Source of the DNA: CAWDVR01 sp044869805
GTDB taxonomy: Bacteria; Acidobacteriota; Thermoanaerobaculia; Multivoradales; SZUA-115
Direction of reading: 5' to 3'
Length of the DNA stretch: 64,000 nucleotides
Assembly (NCBI GenBank): GCA_044869805.1
Contig: JBIOXV010000073.1
Coordinates: 1-64,000 of the forward strand
The position numbers were made by a program, and so were the translations under genes. The first letter of the stretch is position 1. Every line of letters begins with the position of its first letter. The notes under the pieces were generated by a model. It made no database searches. It was not told where the DNA came from and saw only the letters and a list, made by a program, of their open reading frames with translations. Below are positions 45,719 to 54,722 of the stretch, piece after piece.

Positions 45719-48010
45719 CTAGGTGACGTAGATCAGGCCCGCTTCGAGCCCGAACGGCAGGTACTCGTCGAGGCGTAGGCGCAAGTTGCCTTCGCGCTGC
45801 GGTTGCTTGAGGTGCGAGTAGACGCCCATCTCCGCGCCGTCCTCGGCGCCGCGGCGGATCTCGACCGCGCAGGAGAGCGCGAGCTGCGCGTAGGCCGGCA
45901 GGCCGTAGCGCCGGCTGGTGAAGCCGGGCACCACGCGCGCCACCTCGGCGGCGCGGATCTGCGCCTGGATGACGGCCGGCAGCAGCGGGTCGCGGGCCAG
46001 CGCCTCCTCCAGCGCCTTGGCCATCGCCAGGTCGGGCTGGCAGCGGTAGCGGCGCGGCGTGTGCGAGCTGGCCGGCACGAAGCTGAAGCGCACGCAGCCC
46101 TCCTGGGTGCGCACCGCGACCACCCGGCCGGTGGCGATCGACTCGCTCATCGCGAGCTGGCGCACGTGCAGCCGGCCGAAGACCGTGCAGCGCTCGAGGT
46201 CGAGCGGCGGCCCTGGCCGGCCGAGGCCGGCCGAGACGGCGAAGCGGTTGTCCGCCAGCGCGTCGAGGATCGAATCGATGGCGAAGAGGCGCTGCACGTG
46301 ATCCGGGGCCTCGATCGCGCCCAGGATGCTGGCCGCGATCTGGATCTCGAGCTGCGCGTTGAGCGGCGCGCCGGCCGGGCCGGCGGCCACCCGCAGGCTC
46401 GGCGCCAGCACCGCGGGCGTGCCGTCGTCGTTCAGCCGGCGGCCCGGCACCAGCGTCGCGTGGATCAGGCGCAGGAAGCCGAGGTCGCCGGTCACGGTGA
46501 GGTGGCCCTCGACCACCACGCCGTTGAGCGTGAGCGCGCCCTGGCGGTCGGGGTCGGCGGGGTTGACCGGCGGGCTCACCTCGATATCGAGGCCGGCCAA
46601 CGGGGTCCGCAGCAGCGGCCGCTCGCCGTTCGCTGCCTCGATGGCCAAAAACGCCTCGTTGAGCAGCGTGATCTGCCCCGGCAGCGCGTAGCTGCGGCTG
46701 TCGCGGATGGTGATCACCGTGCTCTCGCGGGCCAGCGGCCCCGCCCAGTGGGCGAGCGCCTGGACCACGTCGGGGAAGACCGGAGGCGCCAGCACGCCCT
46801 CCTCGACGGAGATGCGGTGCGCCTCGATCTCGGGCGCGATCAGCCAGCGCGCCCGCTCGTAGGGGCCACCACCGAGGTCCGCGGGGAACCCGTAGTGGTA
46901 GGAGACGTCGAGAGAGGCGGTCGCGTCTCCCCAGCCGTCGCCCACCGCCAGCCGGCCGGCCGCCACGTCCACCGCGATCACCCGCCCGGAGGGCTGCACC
47001 GCCGGCCAGGGGTCGAGCCGCCGGCACACCACCTCCGGCTCGTAGAGCGGCAGCGGCGCGGCCGGGTTCTGCGACGGCGCGACCGGCACGCCGTTCCTGG
47101 TGATCGCCAGGCTGCGTTCGGCGTCGAAGCCGTAGAGGTCGGTCGAGGTGGGCCGCGTGGGCGGGGTGTGCTTGTAGCGCTGCAGGTCCTCGTAGAAGAA
47201 GGCGCGTCGGATCGGCGCCGGCACGTGGAGCTCGGTCGCCAGGCCCGCCTCGTCGCCCTCTCGCCGCCAGCGGGAGAAGAGCGGCGCCGGGTTGCCGAGC
47301 GGGCTGGCGTGGTACTGCCAGTCGAGAGCGCCCTGGCGGGCCGGCACGCGCTCCAGCTCGTAGGAGCCGAGCCGGTAGAGGAAGAAGCCGATGTTGTGCA
47401 GGTTGTGCCAGCCCTCGACGGTCGAGATCGGCCGCACGTCCGGCGTGTGGGTGGCCTCGTCGAAGGCGCCCTCCACCCGCTCCATGCGGTCGACCCGCCG
47501 CACGTCCACCCAGGCGCTCTGGGGCCGGTAGTGCTCGAGGTGCTGGTGCCAGCCCAGGAGCTCGAAGAACTCCACCGCGTGCGCCGGCCAGCCGGTCACG
47601 TCGCGGGCCAGCTCCTCGAGCATCGGCAGCGTGCCCTTGCGCCGGCGGTAGTAGATGGTCTTGGCGACGTCGGTGCGGGTGCGCACCACCGGCGGCGGCA
47701 GCAGGTCCGGCCCCACCAGGTCTGGAAACACTTCGCGCGCCCGGTCCACCATCGCCGCCCGCCCGCCGTCCGACAGCAGGCGGTTGCCCACCAGCTCGCC
47801 GAGGTAGGGGATCACCCAGGGCTGACAGGTCTCGATGAACAGGTCGTCCCACAGCCGCGCGATGTCGGCGTCCAGGAGGTCCGCCTGCTCGGTCACCAGG
47901 GCGAGCAGGCCGCGCAGTGGGTAGCCCTGCTCCGCGTCCTGCTGGCGGTAGACCGCCGGCAGCAGCTCGTAGAGGCGATCGCCCGAAGTGCCTGAAGTAT
48001 TGGTCGCCAT
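45719..48010 (-). CDS. Phage tail protein I-like baseplate protein
   Basis: 763 aa. The N-terminal LYELLPAVYRQQDAEQG, LLDADIARLWDDLFIETC and PWVIPYLGELVGNRLL match the start of tail protein I-type proteins that attach fibres to the baseplate in P2-like and CIS systems. The remaining ~600 residues are mostly beta-rich and not assigned; they have extra jelly-roll-like tracts (RRLDPWPAVQPSGRVIAVDV). Its size is far above the ~200 aa of phage gpI, as in Afp12-like proteins. Nine bases separate it from the fibre gene and four from the J-type gene upstream. Confidence 0.7.
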   Translation of the reverse strand: MATNTSGTSGDRLYELLPAVYRQQDAEQGYPLRGLLALVTEQADLLDADIARLWDDLFIETCQPWVIPYLGELVGNRLLSDGGRAAMVDRAREVFPDLVGPDLLPPPVVRTRTDVAKTIYYRRRKGTLPMLEELARDVTGWPAHAVEFFELLGWHQHLEHYRPQSAWVDVRRVDRMERVEGAFDEATHTPDVRPISTVEGWHNLHNIGFFLYRLGSYELERVPARQGALDWQYHASPLGNPAPLFSRWRREGDEAGLATELHVPAPIRRAFFYEDLQRYKHTPPTRPTSTDLYGFDAERSLAITRNGVPVAPSQNPAAPLPLYEPEVVCRRLDPWPAVQPSGRVIAVDVAAGRLAVGDGWGDATASLDVSYHYGFPADLGGGPYERARWLIAPEIEAHRISVEEGVLAPPVFPDVVQALAHWAGPLARESTVITIRDSRSYALPGQITLLNEAFLAIEAANGERPLLRTPLAGLDIEVSPPVNPADPDRQGALTLNGVVVEGHLTVTGDLGFLRLIHATLVPGRRLNDDGTPAVLAPSLRVAAGPAGAPLNAQLEIQIAASILGAIEAPDHVQRLFAIDSILDALADNRFAVSAGLGRPGPPLDLERCTVFGRLHVRQLAMSESIATGRVVAVRTQEGCVRFSFVPASSHTPRRYRCQPDLAMAKALEEALARDPLLPAVIQAQIRAAEVARVVPGFTSRRYGLPAYAQLALSCAVEIRRGAEDGAEMGVYSHLKQPQREGNLRLRLDEYLPFGLEAGLIYVT

Positions 48011-48014
48011 CGCC

Positions 48015-50687
48015 TCAGCCCTCCCGCACCGTGAGGCCGAGGTCGTCCGGCGACTCGAGCACCGCGAGCTCGGCCGCCCGCACCACGCCCGGCTGGCCGG
48101 GCATCGGCCGCGCGGCGAAGATGCGCAGGTGGCCCTGCACCGGCGCCGGGACCAGCCCAGGAAGGAAGGTCACGCCGCGCCGCGCGAGGTAGAGGAGGAA
48201 CTGCCAGTCGGTGAGGCCGCCCGGGCGCTTGAAGAGCAGCTTCTCGACGTCCACGAAGCGGACCCCGGGCACCTCCTGGAGCACGCGGAAGAAGTCGGAG
48301 AGGTGGAGCGAGCGGCCGAGCGACAGCTCGTCGAAAGAGAGGGCGGCGAGCGCCGCCTGCCGCGCCGCCTCGAGCACCGCGTCGGGGTCGTATTCGGGCT
48401 CGATCGCCACGCCGGCCGAGAGCTCGACCGCCACCGGCAGGTGGTTGTCGATCCGCAGCCGGTGGTTGGGGTCGCGCACTGCGCCCAGGTTGGTGGCGAG
48501 GTCGCGCAGCGCGTCGTCGGAGAACAGGGCCCCTGCCTGGCCGGCCACGGTCAGGTGGATGGCGCGCTCCAGGCCGTCCCACACCCAGGTGGCATTGGCC
48601 TTGGCCACTTCCCCGGAGGCCCTGACCAGCGACTCGAAGTCCTCGAGCGACACCGCGCGGCCGAAGGTGCGTACCGAGGCCGGCGCGCTCTCCCGGGCGC
48701 TCTCGGCGGTCTCGGGGTCGGCACCGCCCTCGGCGGCGAGCGGGTTGACCGCCGCCTGAAGGCCCACCGGCTTGGCCAGCAGGGTGGTGAGCGAGCGCGC
48801 CCCAACTCTGCCGGCGAGCCCCGAGCCCACGCGGTAGGTGGCGCTGACGTTGCCGCGGCCGGTGGGCAGGCGGGCCCCGGTCTCGCCGTCGCCGAACTGC
48901 ACGATGGCAGTTCCGTCGTCGGCCTGGCGCAGCTCGTAGACCGGCGCCTTGGCGTCCTGGCCGTAGAGCTGGGTCACGCGGTTGAAGCGCGTGCCGTTGA
49001 CCCATACCTCGAGGCTCGGTGCCGCGCCCTCGGGCGTGGCGGCGGGCAGGCGGGTGAGCGGCCCCTTCTTGAGCGTGAAACGCTGGAAGGCGGCGGTGGC
49101 GCTGCCGCTTCCCAGGAGCTCTCCGGCCACGGTCTCGCCGTGGCTCGCCTCGGCGACGTTGCCGGCGAGCGCGGCGGAGGCGGTGGCGTGCGGCGCCAGC
49201 TCACCCTCGACGGTGAGCGGCACCACGAGGTGGGCGAAGCTCCCGGCGGCGGCCCCCGGCGGCTCGATGCGCGGCGCCGGCTTGACGCTCGCCAGCACCG
49301 GCGTCGCGCCCTCGCTCGCGATCAGCCCCTCGCTCTCGACGAGCAGCGCGCGGCCCTTCACCAGCTCCGCCGGCGCGATGACCACGCCCTCCTCGAAGCC
49401 TTCGCGCCCGGCAATGCGGCCCACTTCCACGGCCGGCCCGCTCTCGGTCTCGACCACGACTCCCGGCAGCCACACCTCTTCGCCGGAGAGCTGCTCCGGG
49501 TAGCGGCCGGGCCAGAAACGGATCGCCGGCCCCTCGAGCTCGACCACCACCGCCTCGCGCCGGTCGTCGATGGCGGGCACCGTGAAGAAGCCCTGGCCGG
49601 CGTCGACTGACACCGTGAGCTGCGTCACCGCGGCGGTCAGCGAGCCGAAGCTGGCGTCCGCCTGCGTGACCGTCGTGACCGTCACCAGGGTCTTGCGGCC
49701 GGCGAAGCCGGTGTCGGCCACCAGCAGCTTCTTGCCCGGCGCCAGCCCCTCGTACTTGCCGTCGAGCTGCAGAGTGTTGCTCGTCGGGCGGGAGTAGTCG
49801 CTGATCGTGGTGAGCGACCAGGTAAAGCGACCGGGCGGAAACTCGGTCGGGGTCATGTACTGCGGCGGCGCATCGTGCCCGAAGAGGCGGAAGGTGCGCT
49901 TGCGCTCGAAGGCCAGCGTGGCGCCTCCCCAGGTGGCGCGCTGGATGGGCTCGGCCCAGGTGAGCTCGACGCGGTCGTCGAGGCGCTCGAGGGCGGCGAT
50001 CTTCTTCTCTTCGACCGCGTCGGTGGAGCCGCCGTTCCAGAGCACCAGGGTGTCGCCGGGCGCCAGGCCCGCGGCGAGCGCGGGGCCGTCCAGGCGGTCG
50101 AGCACCGCTCCCGGGCGGCCGGCGGCGAGCGGATTGATGGCCTGCGGCGGCGGGAAGACCCGCAGCCGGTTGAAGCGGGCGTCGGCGTCGACCGCGGCGA
50201 GTGTCTCGTAGGTCTGCGGCGTCTGGCCCTCCTCGGGGACGCTCTGCACCTTCTGGCCGGCCGGCACGGTCAGACGCTTGCCGGCGTCGAGCGTGAAGGC
50301 GAGCCAGGTGCGGGCGGCGACGCCGGGCCGCGGCTCGTAGCCCAGCAGCGCGGTCAGCCGCGCCACCGAGTCGCGGAAGGTCGCGGTGCCGAGGAACGCC
50401 TCGTTGGCATAGCGCTCCTGGTAGAAGGTGAGCACGTCGGCCACCGCCGCCCACAGCTCCAGCACGTTGATCCCATAGTCGTCGCTGGCCCGGGTGTCGA
50501 GGCCGGCGAGCTCCGGCCGGCGGGCGATGGCGGCGAGCATCGACTGCCGGAAGTCGGCGTAGGTGCCGATGCGGTAGGCCACCGCGCTGAGCGAGGGCCG
50601 GTTGTAGACGGGCCGCGGCGTGGGGCGCGCCGCGGCCTCGCAGCAGCCGCAGGAGCAGGAGGTACCGCCGCCGCAACCGAGGCTCAC
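48015..50687 (-). CDS. Baseplate J/TIGR02243-type protein
   Basis: 890 aa from GTG 50687, overlapping the upstream stop by 4 bp (GTGA). The N-terminus is Cys-rich (Cys5, 11, 13, 15, 16). DDYGINVLELWAAVADVLTFYQERYANEAFL and later FGRAVSLEDFESLVRASGEVAKA (each partly quoted) match the putative baseplate assembly protein family; the second is the gpJ-like core. LRIDNHLPVAVELSAGVAIEPEYDPD and FFRVLQEVPGVRFVDVE are typical for C-terminal gpJ. Together with the paralogue at 50684, it should form the wedge complex. Both are much longer than phage gpJ. Confidence 0.78.
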   Translation of the reverse strand: MSLGCGGGTSCSCGCCEAAARPTPRPVYNRPSLSAVAYRIGTYADFRQSMLAAIARRPELAGLDTRASDDYGINVLELWAAVADVLTFYQERYANEAFLGTATFRDSVARLTALLGYEPRPGVAARTWLAFTLDAGKRLTVPAGQKVQSVPEEGQTPQTYETLAAVDADARFNRLRVFPPPQAINPLAAGRPGAVLDRLDGPALAAGLAPGDTLVLWNGGSTDAVEEKKIAALERLDDRVELTWAEPIQRATWGGATLAFERKRTFRLFGHDAPPQYMTPTEFPPGRFTWSLTTISDYSRPTSNTLQLDGKYEGLAPGKKLLVADTGFAGRKTLVTVTTVTQADASFGSLTAAVTQLTVSVDAGQGFFTVPAIDDRREAVVVELEGPAIRFWPGRYPEQLSGEEVWLPGVVVETESGPAVEVGRIAGREGFEEGVVIAPAELVKGRALLVESEGLIASEGATPVLASVKPAPRIEPPGAAAGSFAHLVVPLTVEGELAPHATASAALAGNVAEASHGETVAGELLGSGSATAAFQRFTLKKGPLTRLPAATPEGAAPSLEVWVNGTRFNRVTQLYGQDAKAPVYELRQADDGTAIVQFGDGETGARLPTGRGNVSATYRVGSGLAGRVGARSLTTLLAKPVGLQAAVNPLAAEGGADPETAESARESAPASVRTFGRAVSLEDFESLVRASGEVAKANATWVWDGLERAIHLTVAGQAGALFSDDALRDLATNLGAVRDPNHRLRIDNHLPVAVELSAGVAIEPEYDPDAVLEAARQAALAALSFDELSLGRSLHLSDFFRVLQEVPGVRFVDVEKLLFKRPGGLTDWQFLLYLARRGVTFLPGLVPAPVQGHLRIFAARPMPGQPGVVRAAELAVLESPDDLGLTVREG

Positions 50688-53260
50688 GCCTTGCCTCCCC
50701 GCGGAATGATCTCGAGCACGCCGTTCTCCATGAAGTTGGGGTCGTTGTCGAGCTGCGCGATCTCCCACGGCCCGATCGGCAGCACGCCGTTCTCGAGCTC
50801 GCCGTTGTCGCGCTGGCCCTGGCGGCGAAAGCTGCGCACCACCGCCGACTCCACCCCCTCCACCGCCTCGACCGCGGCGTAGAGCCGCGACAGGTAGACC
50901 GGCTGGCCGAAGGTGAAGTTGTCGGGATGGAAGAAGCCCAGGCCGCCGGTCGCGAGCACGCGGTTCCCGAGCGCCTCGCGCACCGCCCTGGCCACGTCGC
51001 CGCGGAAGTGGTCGCGGGAGACGCAGAGGTCGATCTCGATCTCGAGCGGCACGAAGCGCGGCGGGCGGATCTCGAGGTCGTAGCCCGCGAGGCGATAGCG
51101 GGTGAGGAAGGCGCGCACCCGCGCTTCGAGACGCGGCGAGAGGCGGGTCAAGCCGCGGTTCTGGCGCACCAGGTCCTCAGGGTCGCGCGGGTCGACGCCC
51201 ACGAACACCGTGTACCAGCTCCCGGTCCAGCGGAAGGTGGCGACCGCGCCGGCGACCTCCGGCAGCTTGTTGGCCGCGGCGCTGTAGTCGGCCTCGGTCA
51301 CCGCCCGGAACTGCTCGGCGCGGAAGGCCTGCGGCGCGCGCCGTTTGACCTCCTCCAGGCTCTCGGGTGGAATGCCGCCGGTGGCGGCGAGCGGGTTGCG
51401 CACCCGGTCGAGCCAGGGCGCGCCGCCGGCCAGGAGCAGGTGGGCGATCGCCTCGCGGCCGACGTTGCCGGGCGCGCCGTTGCCCACCCGGTAGGTGGCC
51501 ACGATGCGCGTCGCGCCGGCCGGCTCGCGGCCGTACTCGCCGTCGCCGAAGCGCAGCACGGCAGCACCTGAGCTCTCGGTCTCGGCCACGAAGTGGCGGG
51601 CGAGAGGCGGGCTGTCGAGCAGGTCGGGCACCGCCGCCCAGTCCTCGGTGTCGGTAGGGAAGTCGATTGCCAGCCGCACTGCCGGTTGCGCCTGGCGTGG
51701 CTCGCCGGCGAGGCTTCTGCGCGGGGACGTCGGATCGAAGCCGGCGCTCGGCGGCCGCAGCTCGAAGGTCAGGGGCCGGCGCTCGAGGGCCAGGCGGAAG
51801 GGCTGGTCGGCGGGGACCGGCGGGTCGAACGGGTGCTCCTCCGCCGGCACCGTCAGCCCGTGATCGACCAGCACCATGTTGCCGCGCGCCAGCGACACGT
51901 TGCGGTGCCGCCCGCCGCCCGGCTGGCGGGTCGAGAGGCAGAAGGGGGCGGCGAGCGCGTCCTCGCGCCGCCAGCGCACCCGCAGCAGCGGCAGCGCCGG
52001 CTCCGGGCCCACGCGGCGCTGCAGGGCGTCGCCGGCCAGCACGTCCTGGTACACCGGGTCCTCGGTCGCCGCCGGCTCCTCGTCGATTTCCACGACCTGC
52101 CGCCGCGCCGGGTCGGCGTCCGCGGCCAGCCCGGTAGCCGGGCCCTTGACCTCCTCGAAGAGCAGGAAGTCGCCCTTGGCGAGCGCCGGCCGCACGGCGT
52201 TGACGCCGTCCGGCACGCTGTAGAGGTAGGCCACGCGACTCCCGGCCGGCAGGCAGCACTCCTCGTTGCCCCAGGCGTGGATGCGGATCGCGTTGTGGTG
52301 CGGGTCGAGGATCTGGCCGTGCGCCAGCTCGAAGACCACGGCGCCCGAGAGCGCGGGGTCCCGCTCCAGGGTGTCGGCGGTGACCAGGGCGGGCTCGATC
52401 GCCAGGCCGGGCGGCTGCACGGTGCCGGCGAGCGGCGCCGAGAGGCGGGTCACGAAGGCCACCGGCGGCTGCGGAGCGGGCGGATGGACCAGGTTGTGCG
52501 GCACGTTGACCGCCAGGTGCACCCAGGTCCAGGCGTTTCGCCCGTCGTGCATCCGGTAGTCGACCAGCCGCGCGTGGCGCTTGACCGAGGGGCGCTGGCG
52601 GGCGGTCTCGAGGTACGCCTCGTTGGCCACCGCGTCCTGGAAGTAGGAGAGATGGTCGCCGGTGTAGGCCAGCAGCTCGACCAGCGCCACGCCGAGGTCG
52701 GCCGGGCTCTGCTCCCGGAACTTGGGGTTCAGTCGCCCGCCGAGCTCGAGCAGCAGGCGGCGGAAGCTGGCGTAGTCCTTGGCCAGGTAGTCGAGCTGCG
52801 GCGCGTCGGGCTCGGCCGGCGGGCAGTACGGAAGCTGGCGGCAGTCGAAGTCCACCGGGCAGGTGGCCATGAAGTTGAGCTCGACGGTGTTGAGCACCGG
52901 GTCGAGCTGCGGCACGTCGATGGTCAGCCGGTAGCGGGAGTAGTCACCGGGGGCGCTCGCCACCAGGTGGAGGCTGCCGTCGGCCTGCCGCGTAGCGGCC
53001 ACCACCGTGATGCCCACGATCCGCGCGCCGCCCTCGATGGTGGTGCGCGAGAGGTCGGCGGTGATGCCATAGGCGTCGTCCGGGTCGTTGGGGTCGAGGA
53101 TGTCCGCCGGCGGCAGCGGCTTGAGGAAGAACACCGAGAGCTGGCGGTGATCGGCGGCGTCGACCTCGACGAAGTCGATGCCGTTGGCGGTGGCGTGGGC
53201 GAGGACGTCCGCCCGCCGCTGGTCGTCGTCCCGGCAGATCGGGACCTCGATGGCGCTCAC
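50684..53260 (-). CDS. TIGR02243-type baseplate assembly protein
   Basis: 858 aa. ADLGVALVELLAYTGDHLSYFQDAVANEAYLETA (quoted in part) marks TIGR02243; it repeats the pattern of the 48015 protein, so the two are paralogues. The C-terminal gpJ-like part: FRAVTEADYSAAANKLPEVA, PRFVPLEIEIDLCVS, FFHPDNFTFGQPVYLSRLYA. It corresponds to the Afp11-type baseplate component. The GTGA overlap with the next gene implies equimolar synthesis. The start follows a 39-bp gap holding a triple repeat. Confidence 0.82.
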   Translation of the reverse strand: MSAIEVPICRDDDQRRADVLAHATANGIDFVEVDAADHRQLSVFFLKPLPPADILDPNDPDDAYGITADLSRTTIEGGARIVGITVVAATRQADGSLHLVASAPGDYSRYRLTIDVPQLDPVLNTVELNFMATCPVDFDCRQLPYCPPAEPDAPQLDYLAKDYASFRRLLLELGGRLNPKFREQSPADLGVALVELLAYTGDHLSYFQDAVANEAYLETARQRPSVKRHARLVDYRMHDGRNAWTWVHLAVNVPHNLVHPPAPQPPVAFVTRLSAPLAGTVQPPGLAIEPALVTADTLERDPALSGAVVFELAHGQILDPHHNAIRIHAWGNEECCLPAGSRVAYLYSVPDGVNAVRPALAKGDFLLFEEVKGPATGLAADADPARRQVVEIDEEPAATEDPVYQDVLAGDALQRRVGPEPALPLLRVRWRREDALAAPFCLSTRQPGGGRHRNVSLARGNMVLVDHGLTVPAEEHPFDPPVPADQPFRLALERRPLTFELRPPSAGFDPTSPRRSLAGEPRQAQPAVRLAIDFPTDTEDWAAVPDLLDSPPLARHFVAETESSGAAVLRFGDGEYGREPAGATRIVATYRVGNGAPGNVGREAIAHLLLAGGAPWLDRVRNPLAATGGIPPESLEEVKRRAPQAFRAEQFRAVTEADYSAAANKLPEVAGAVATFRWTGSWYTVFVGVDPRDPEDLVRQNRGLTRLSPRLEARVRAFLTRYRLAGYDLEIRPPRFVPLEIEIDLCVSRDHFRGDVARAVREALGNRVLATGGLGFFHPDNFTFGQPVYLSRLYAAVEAVEGVESAVVRSFRRQGQRDNGELENGVLPIGPWEIAQLDNDPNFMENGVLEIIPRGGKA

Positions 53261-53267
53261 CGGCGCA

Positions 53268-53312
53268 CCTCACAGCGAAGCCCCTCAGAGCGACGCCCCT
53301 CAAAGCGATGCA
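53268..53312. repeat. Three tandem 15-bp units at the gp25 3' end
   Basis: Units 53268-53282, 53283-53297 and 53298-53312 differ at few positions. Read on the minus strand, each ends in codons for Ala-Ser-Leu and a TGA stop, in the same frame, giving three successive in-frame stops after gp25. Most likely from slippage duplication of the gene's end. Confidence 0.8.
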
Positions 53313-53677
53313 CTAAACACCTCGAGGCGGCCCTGGCCGCTGGCGCGATGGACGTAGGCGACGGTGACCAGGAGCTTCGAGTCCTCGACTTTGACCTCCA
53401 CCCGCTCCACCTGGATCTCGTTCTCCAGCCACTTCTGCAGCGACCCTTTGACCAGCACCTGGGTGGCGGCTGCCAGGGTGTCGGAAGCGGGCATGAAGAG
53501 CAGCGAGCGGATGCCGCAGCCGAAGTCCGGGCGGTTGACGCGCTCGCCGGGGTCGGTGAAGAGCACGGAGAAGATCAGGTCGCGGACGTGGTCGTCGGCG
53601 TCGGTGGTGGCGGTGCGGCCGCGGCCGTCGAAGTGCAGCGGCAGGTCGAGGAAGGGGCGATCGAGAGGATCGTTCAC
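53300..53677 (-). CDS. gp25/GPW-like baseplate protein
   Basis: 125 aa. RDLIFSVLFTDPGERVNRPDFGCGIRSLLFMP (quoted partly as FTDPGERVNRPDFGCGIR) is the gpW/gp25 family signature, with VERVEVKVEDSKLLVTVAY forming the C-terminal strands. In CIS it is a wedge component near the tube. The tail of the protein ends in SASL and is followed by two further in-frame stops. Upstream gene is the 100-aa protein, 9 bp away. Confidence 0.85.
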   Translation of the reverse strand: MNDPLDRPFLDLPLHFDGRGRTATTDADDHVRDLIFSVLFTDPGERVNRPDFGCGIRSLLFMPASDTLAAATQVLVKGSLQKWLENEIQVERVEVKVEDSKLLVTVAYVHRASGQGRLEVFSASL

Positions 53678-53686
53678 GCCGTCCTC

Positions 53687-53989
53687 CTAGACCTGCCGGA
53701 TCACCACGCGGTGGTTTCCGAGCTCGGTCACACCGTCGTTCTCGGTGACGTCGAAGGCGTCGTGGTTGGTCACCAGGTGGCTCACCACCCCCCGCGCGAT
53801 GGCCACGAAGAGCGTGCGCCGGTCGCGGGTCTCGGCGCTGTTGGCGGTGTCGAGCGCCGGCTTGCCCTCGGCGACCAGGAGGTCGTTGAGCGCCTGTTCC
53901 ATGGCCTGGGCCATGCTCGCCGCGAACTCCGGCGGTGTGCCGACGAAGTCGGGATCACCCAGGCCACCGGGCTTGAGCTCGCTGGCCAT
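53687..53989 (-). CDS. Small conserved-position CIS protein of unknown function
   Basis: 100 aa. The first half has MASELKPGGLGDPDFVGTPP and a helix (FAASMAQAMEQALNDLLVAE). The second half is beta-like (AFDVTENDGVTELGNHRVVI). It is encoded between the spike and gp25 genes, 3 bp from the first, a place where CIS clusters often have a small PAAR or adaptor protein; no PAAR tip motif (repeated Pro-Gly turns with His/Cys) is visible. Function unknown. Confidence 0.6.
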   Translation of the reverse strand: MASELKPGGLGDPDFVGTPPEFAASMAQAMEQALNDLLVAEGKPALDTANSAETRDRRTLFVAIARGVVSHLVTNHDAFDVTENDGVTELGNHRVVIRQV

Positions 53990-53992
53990 CGC

Positions 53993-54715
53993 CTACTCCA
54001 CTAGCACCTTGGTCGACAGCAGCGCCGGCGTCGGCGGCTGCATCGGCGCCACCGGCGGCGCCGGAGTCACCGGGATGAAGCCGGCCGCGAGCTCGCCCGG
54101 GTGGACGTGGGTGTTGAAAGTAGTGACGAGCTGCGTCAGGTAGGTCAGGAGCTGGTCGCCGAAGACCGAGGGGTGGGCGGCGCCCTGGCCGTGCTGGATG
54201 AGCGGTGCCTCGAGCACCACCCGCACCGCGCTCTTCACCTCGACCGTGCCCTCGAGCACTTTGATGGTCATCAGATTGAGGCCCAGGGCGTCGGAGAGGG
54301 TGATGGTCTGCGCCAGGTCGTCGAGCGCCACCAGCAGGCCGAAGTCGCTCCTCAGGATCTTCACGTTCTGCCGCGCCGGCGAGCCCTTCTCGGTCATCGG
54401 CACCTCGCCGGTCGCCCACCAGGCGCCGCTCCAGATGGGGCGCGAAGGGTCGCCGGCCTCGAACTCGACCCACACCCCGGCACCGACCGGCGGCACGGCG
54501 AAGAAGCCGGCGCCGGTGCCGGCGTAGGGCGCCGCGGGCAGCGCCCAGCTCGAGGGGATCTCGCCCAGCACTTCCGGCACCATGGCCTTGAGCCGCCCGC
54601 GGTTCAGCGGGTCGATGTTGATCGACACCAGGCCGCGGTACTTGCCGTAGAAGTGCTGCATCGGGTCGGCGGGCGCTTCGAGCGTGGCGTGGGCCTGGGA
54701 TTCCATCGTGCTCAC
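53993..54715 (-). CDS. gp5/VgrG-like spike protein (baseplate assembly protein V type)
   Basis: 240 aa. Residues ~22-110 form the OB-fold: YRGLVSINIDPLNRGRLKAMVP, WALPAAPYAGTGAGFFAVPPVGAGVWVEFEAGD with WSGAWW (shown in part), the classic Gp5_base pattern. The C-terminal part (~120-200, VKILRSDFGLLVALDDL, VKSAVRVVLEAP) has the alternating strands of a spike beta-helix. There is a Pro-rich end. This is the central piercing tip. The hub partner, GpD-like, is encoded separately upstream, as in other CIS and in contrast to fused VgrG. Confidence 0.85.
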   Translation of the reverse strand: MSTMESQAHATLEAPADPMQHFYGKYRGLVSINIDPLNRGRLKAMVPEVLGEIPSSWALPAAPYAGTGAGFFAVPPVGAGVWVEFEAGDPSRPIWSGAWWATGEVPMTEKGSPARQNVKILRSDFGLLVALDDLAQTITLSDALGLNLMTIKVLEGTVEVKSAVRVVLEAPLIQHGQGAAHPSVFGDQLLTYLTQLVTTFNTHVHPGELAAGFIPVTPAPPVAPMQPPTPALLSTKVLVE

Positions 54716-54722
54716 CTCGGGG

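Noticed and set aside
53687..53989. PAAR tip protein
   Set aside because: Position fits, but none of the PAAR repeats or tip metal residues are visible.
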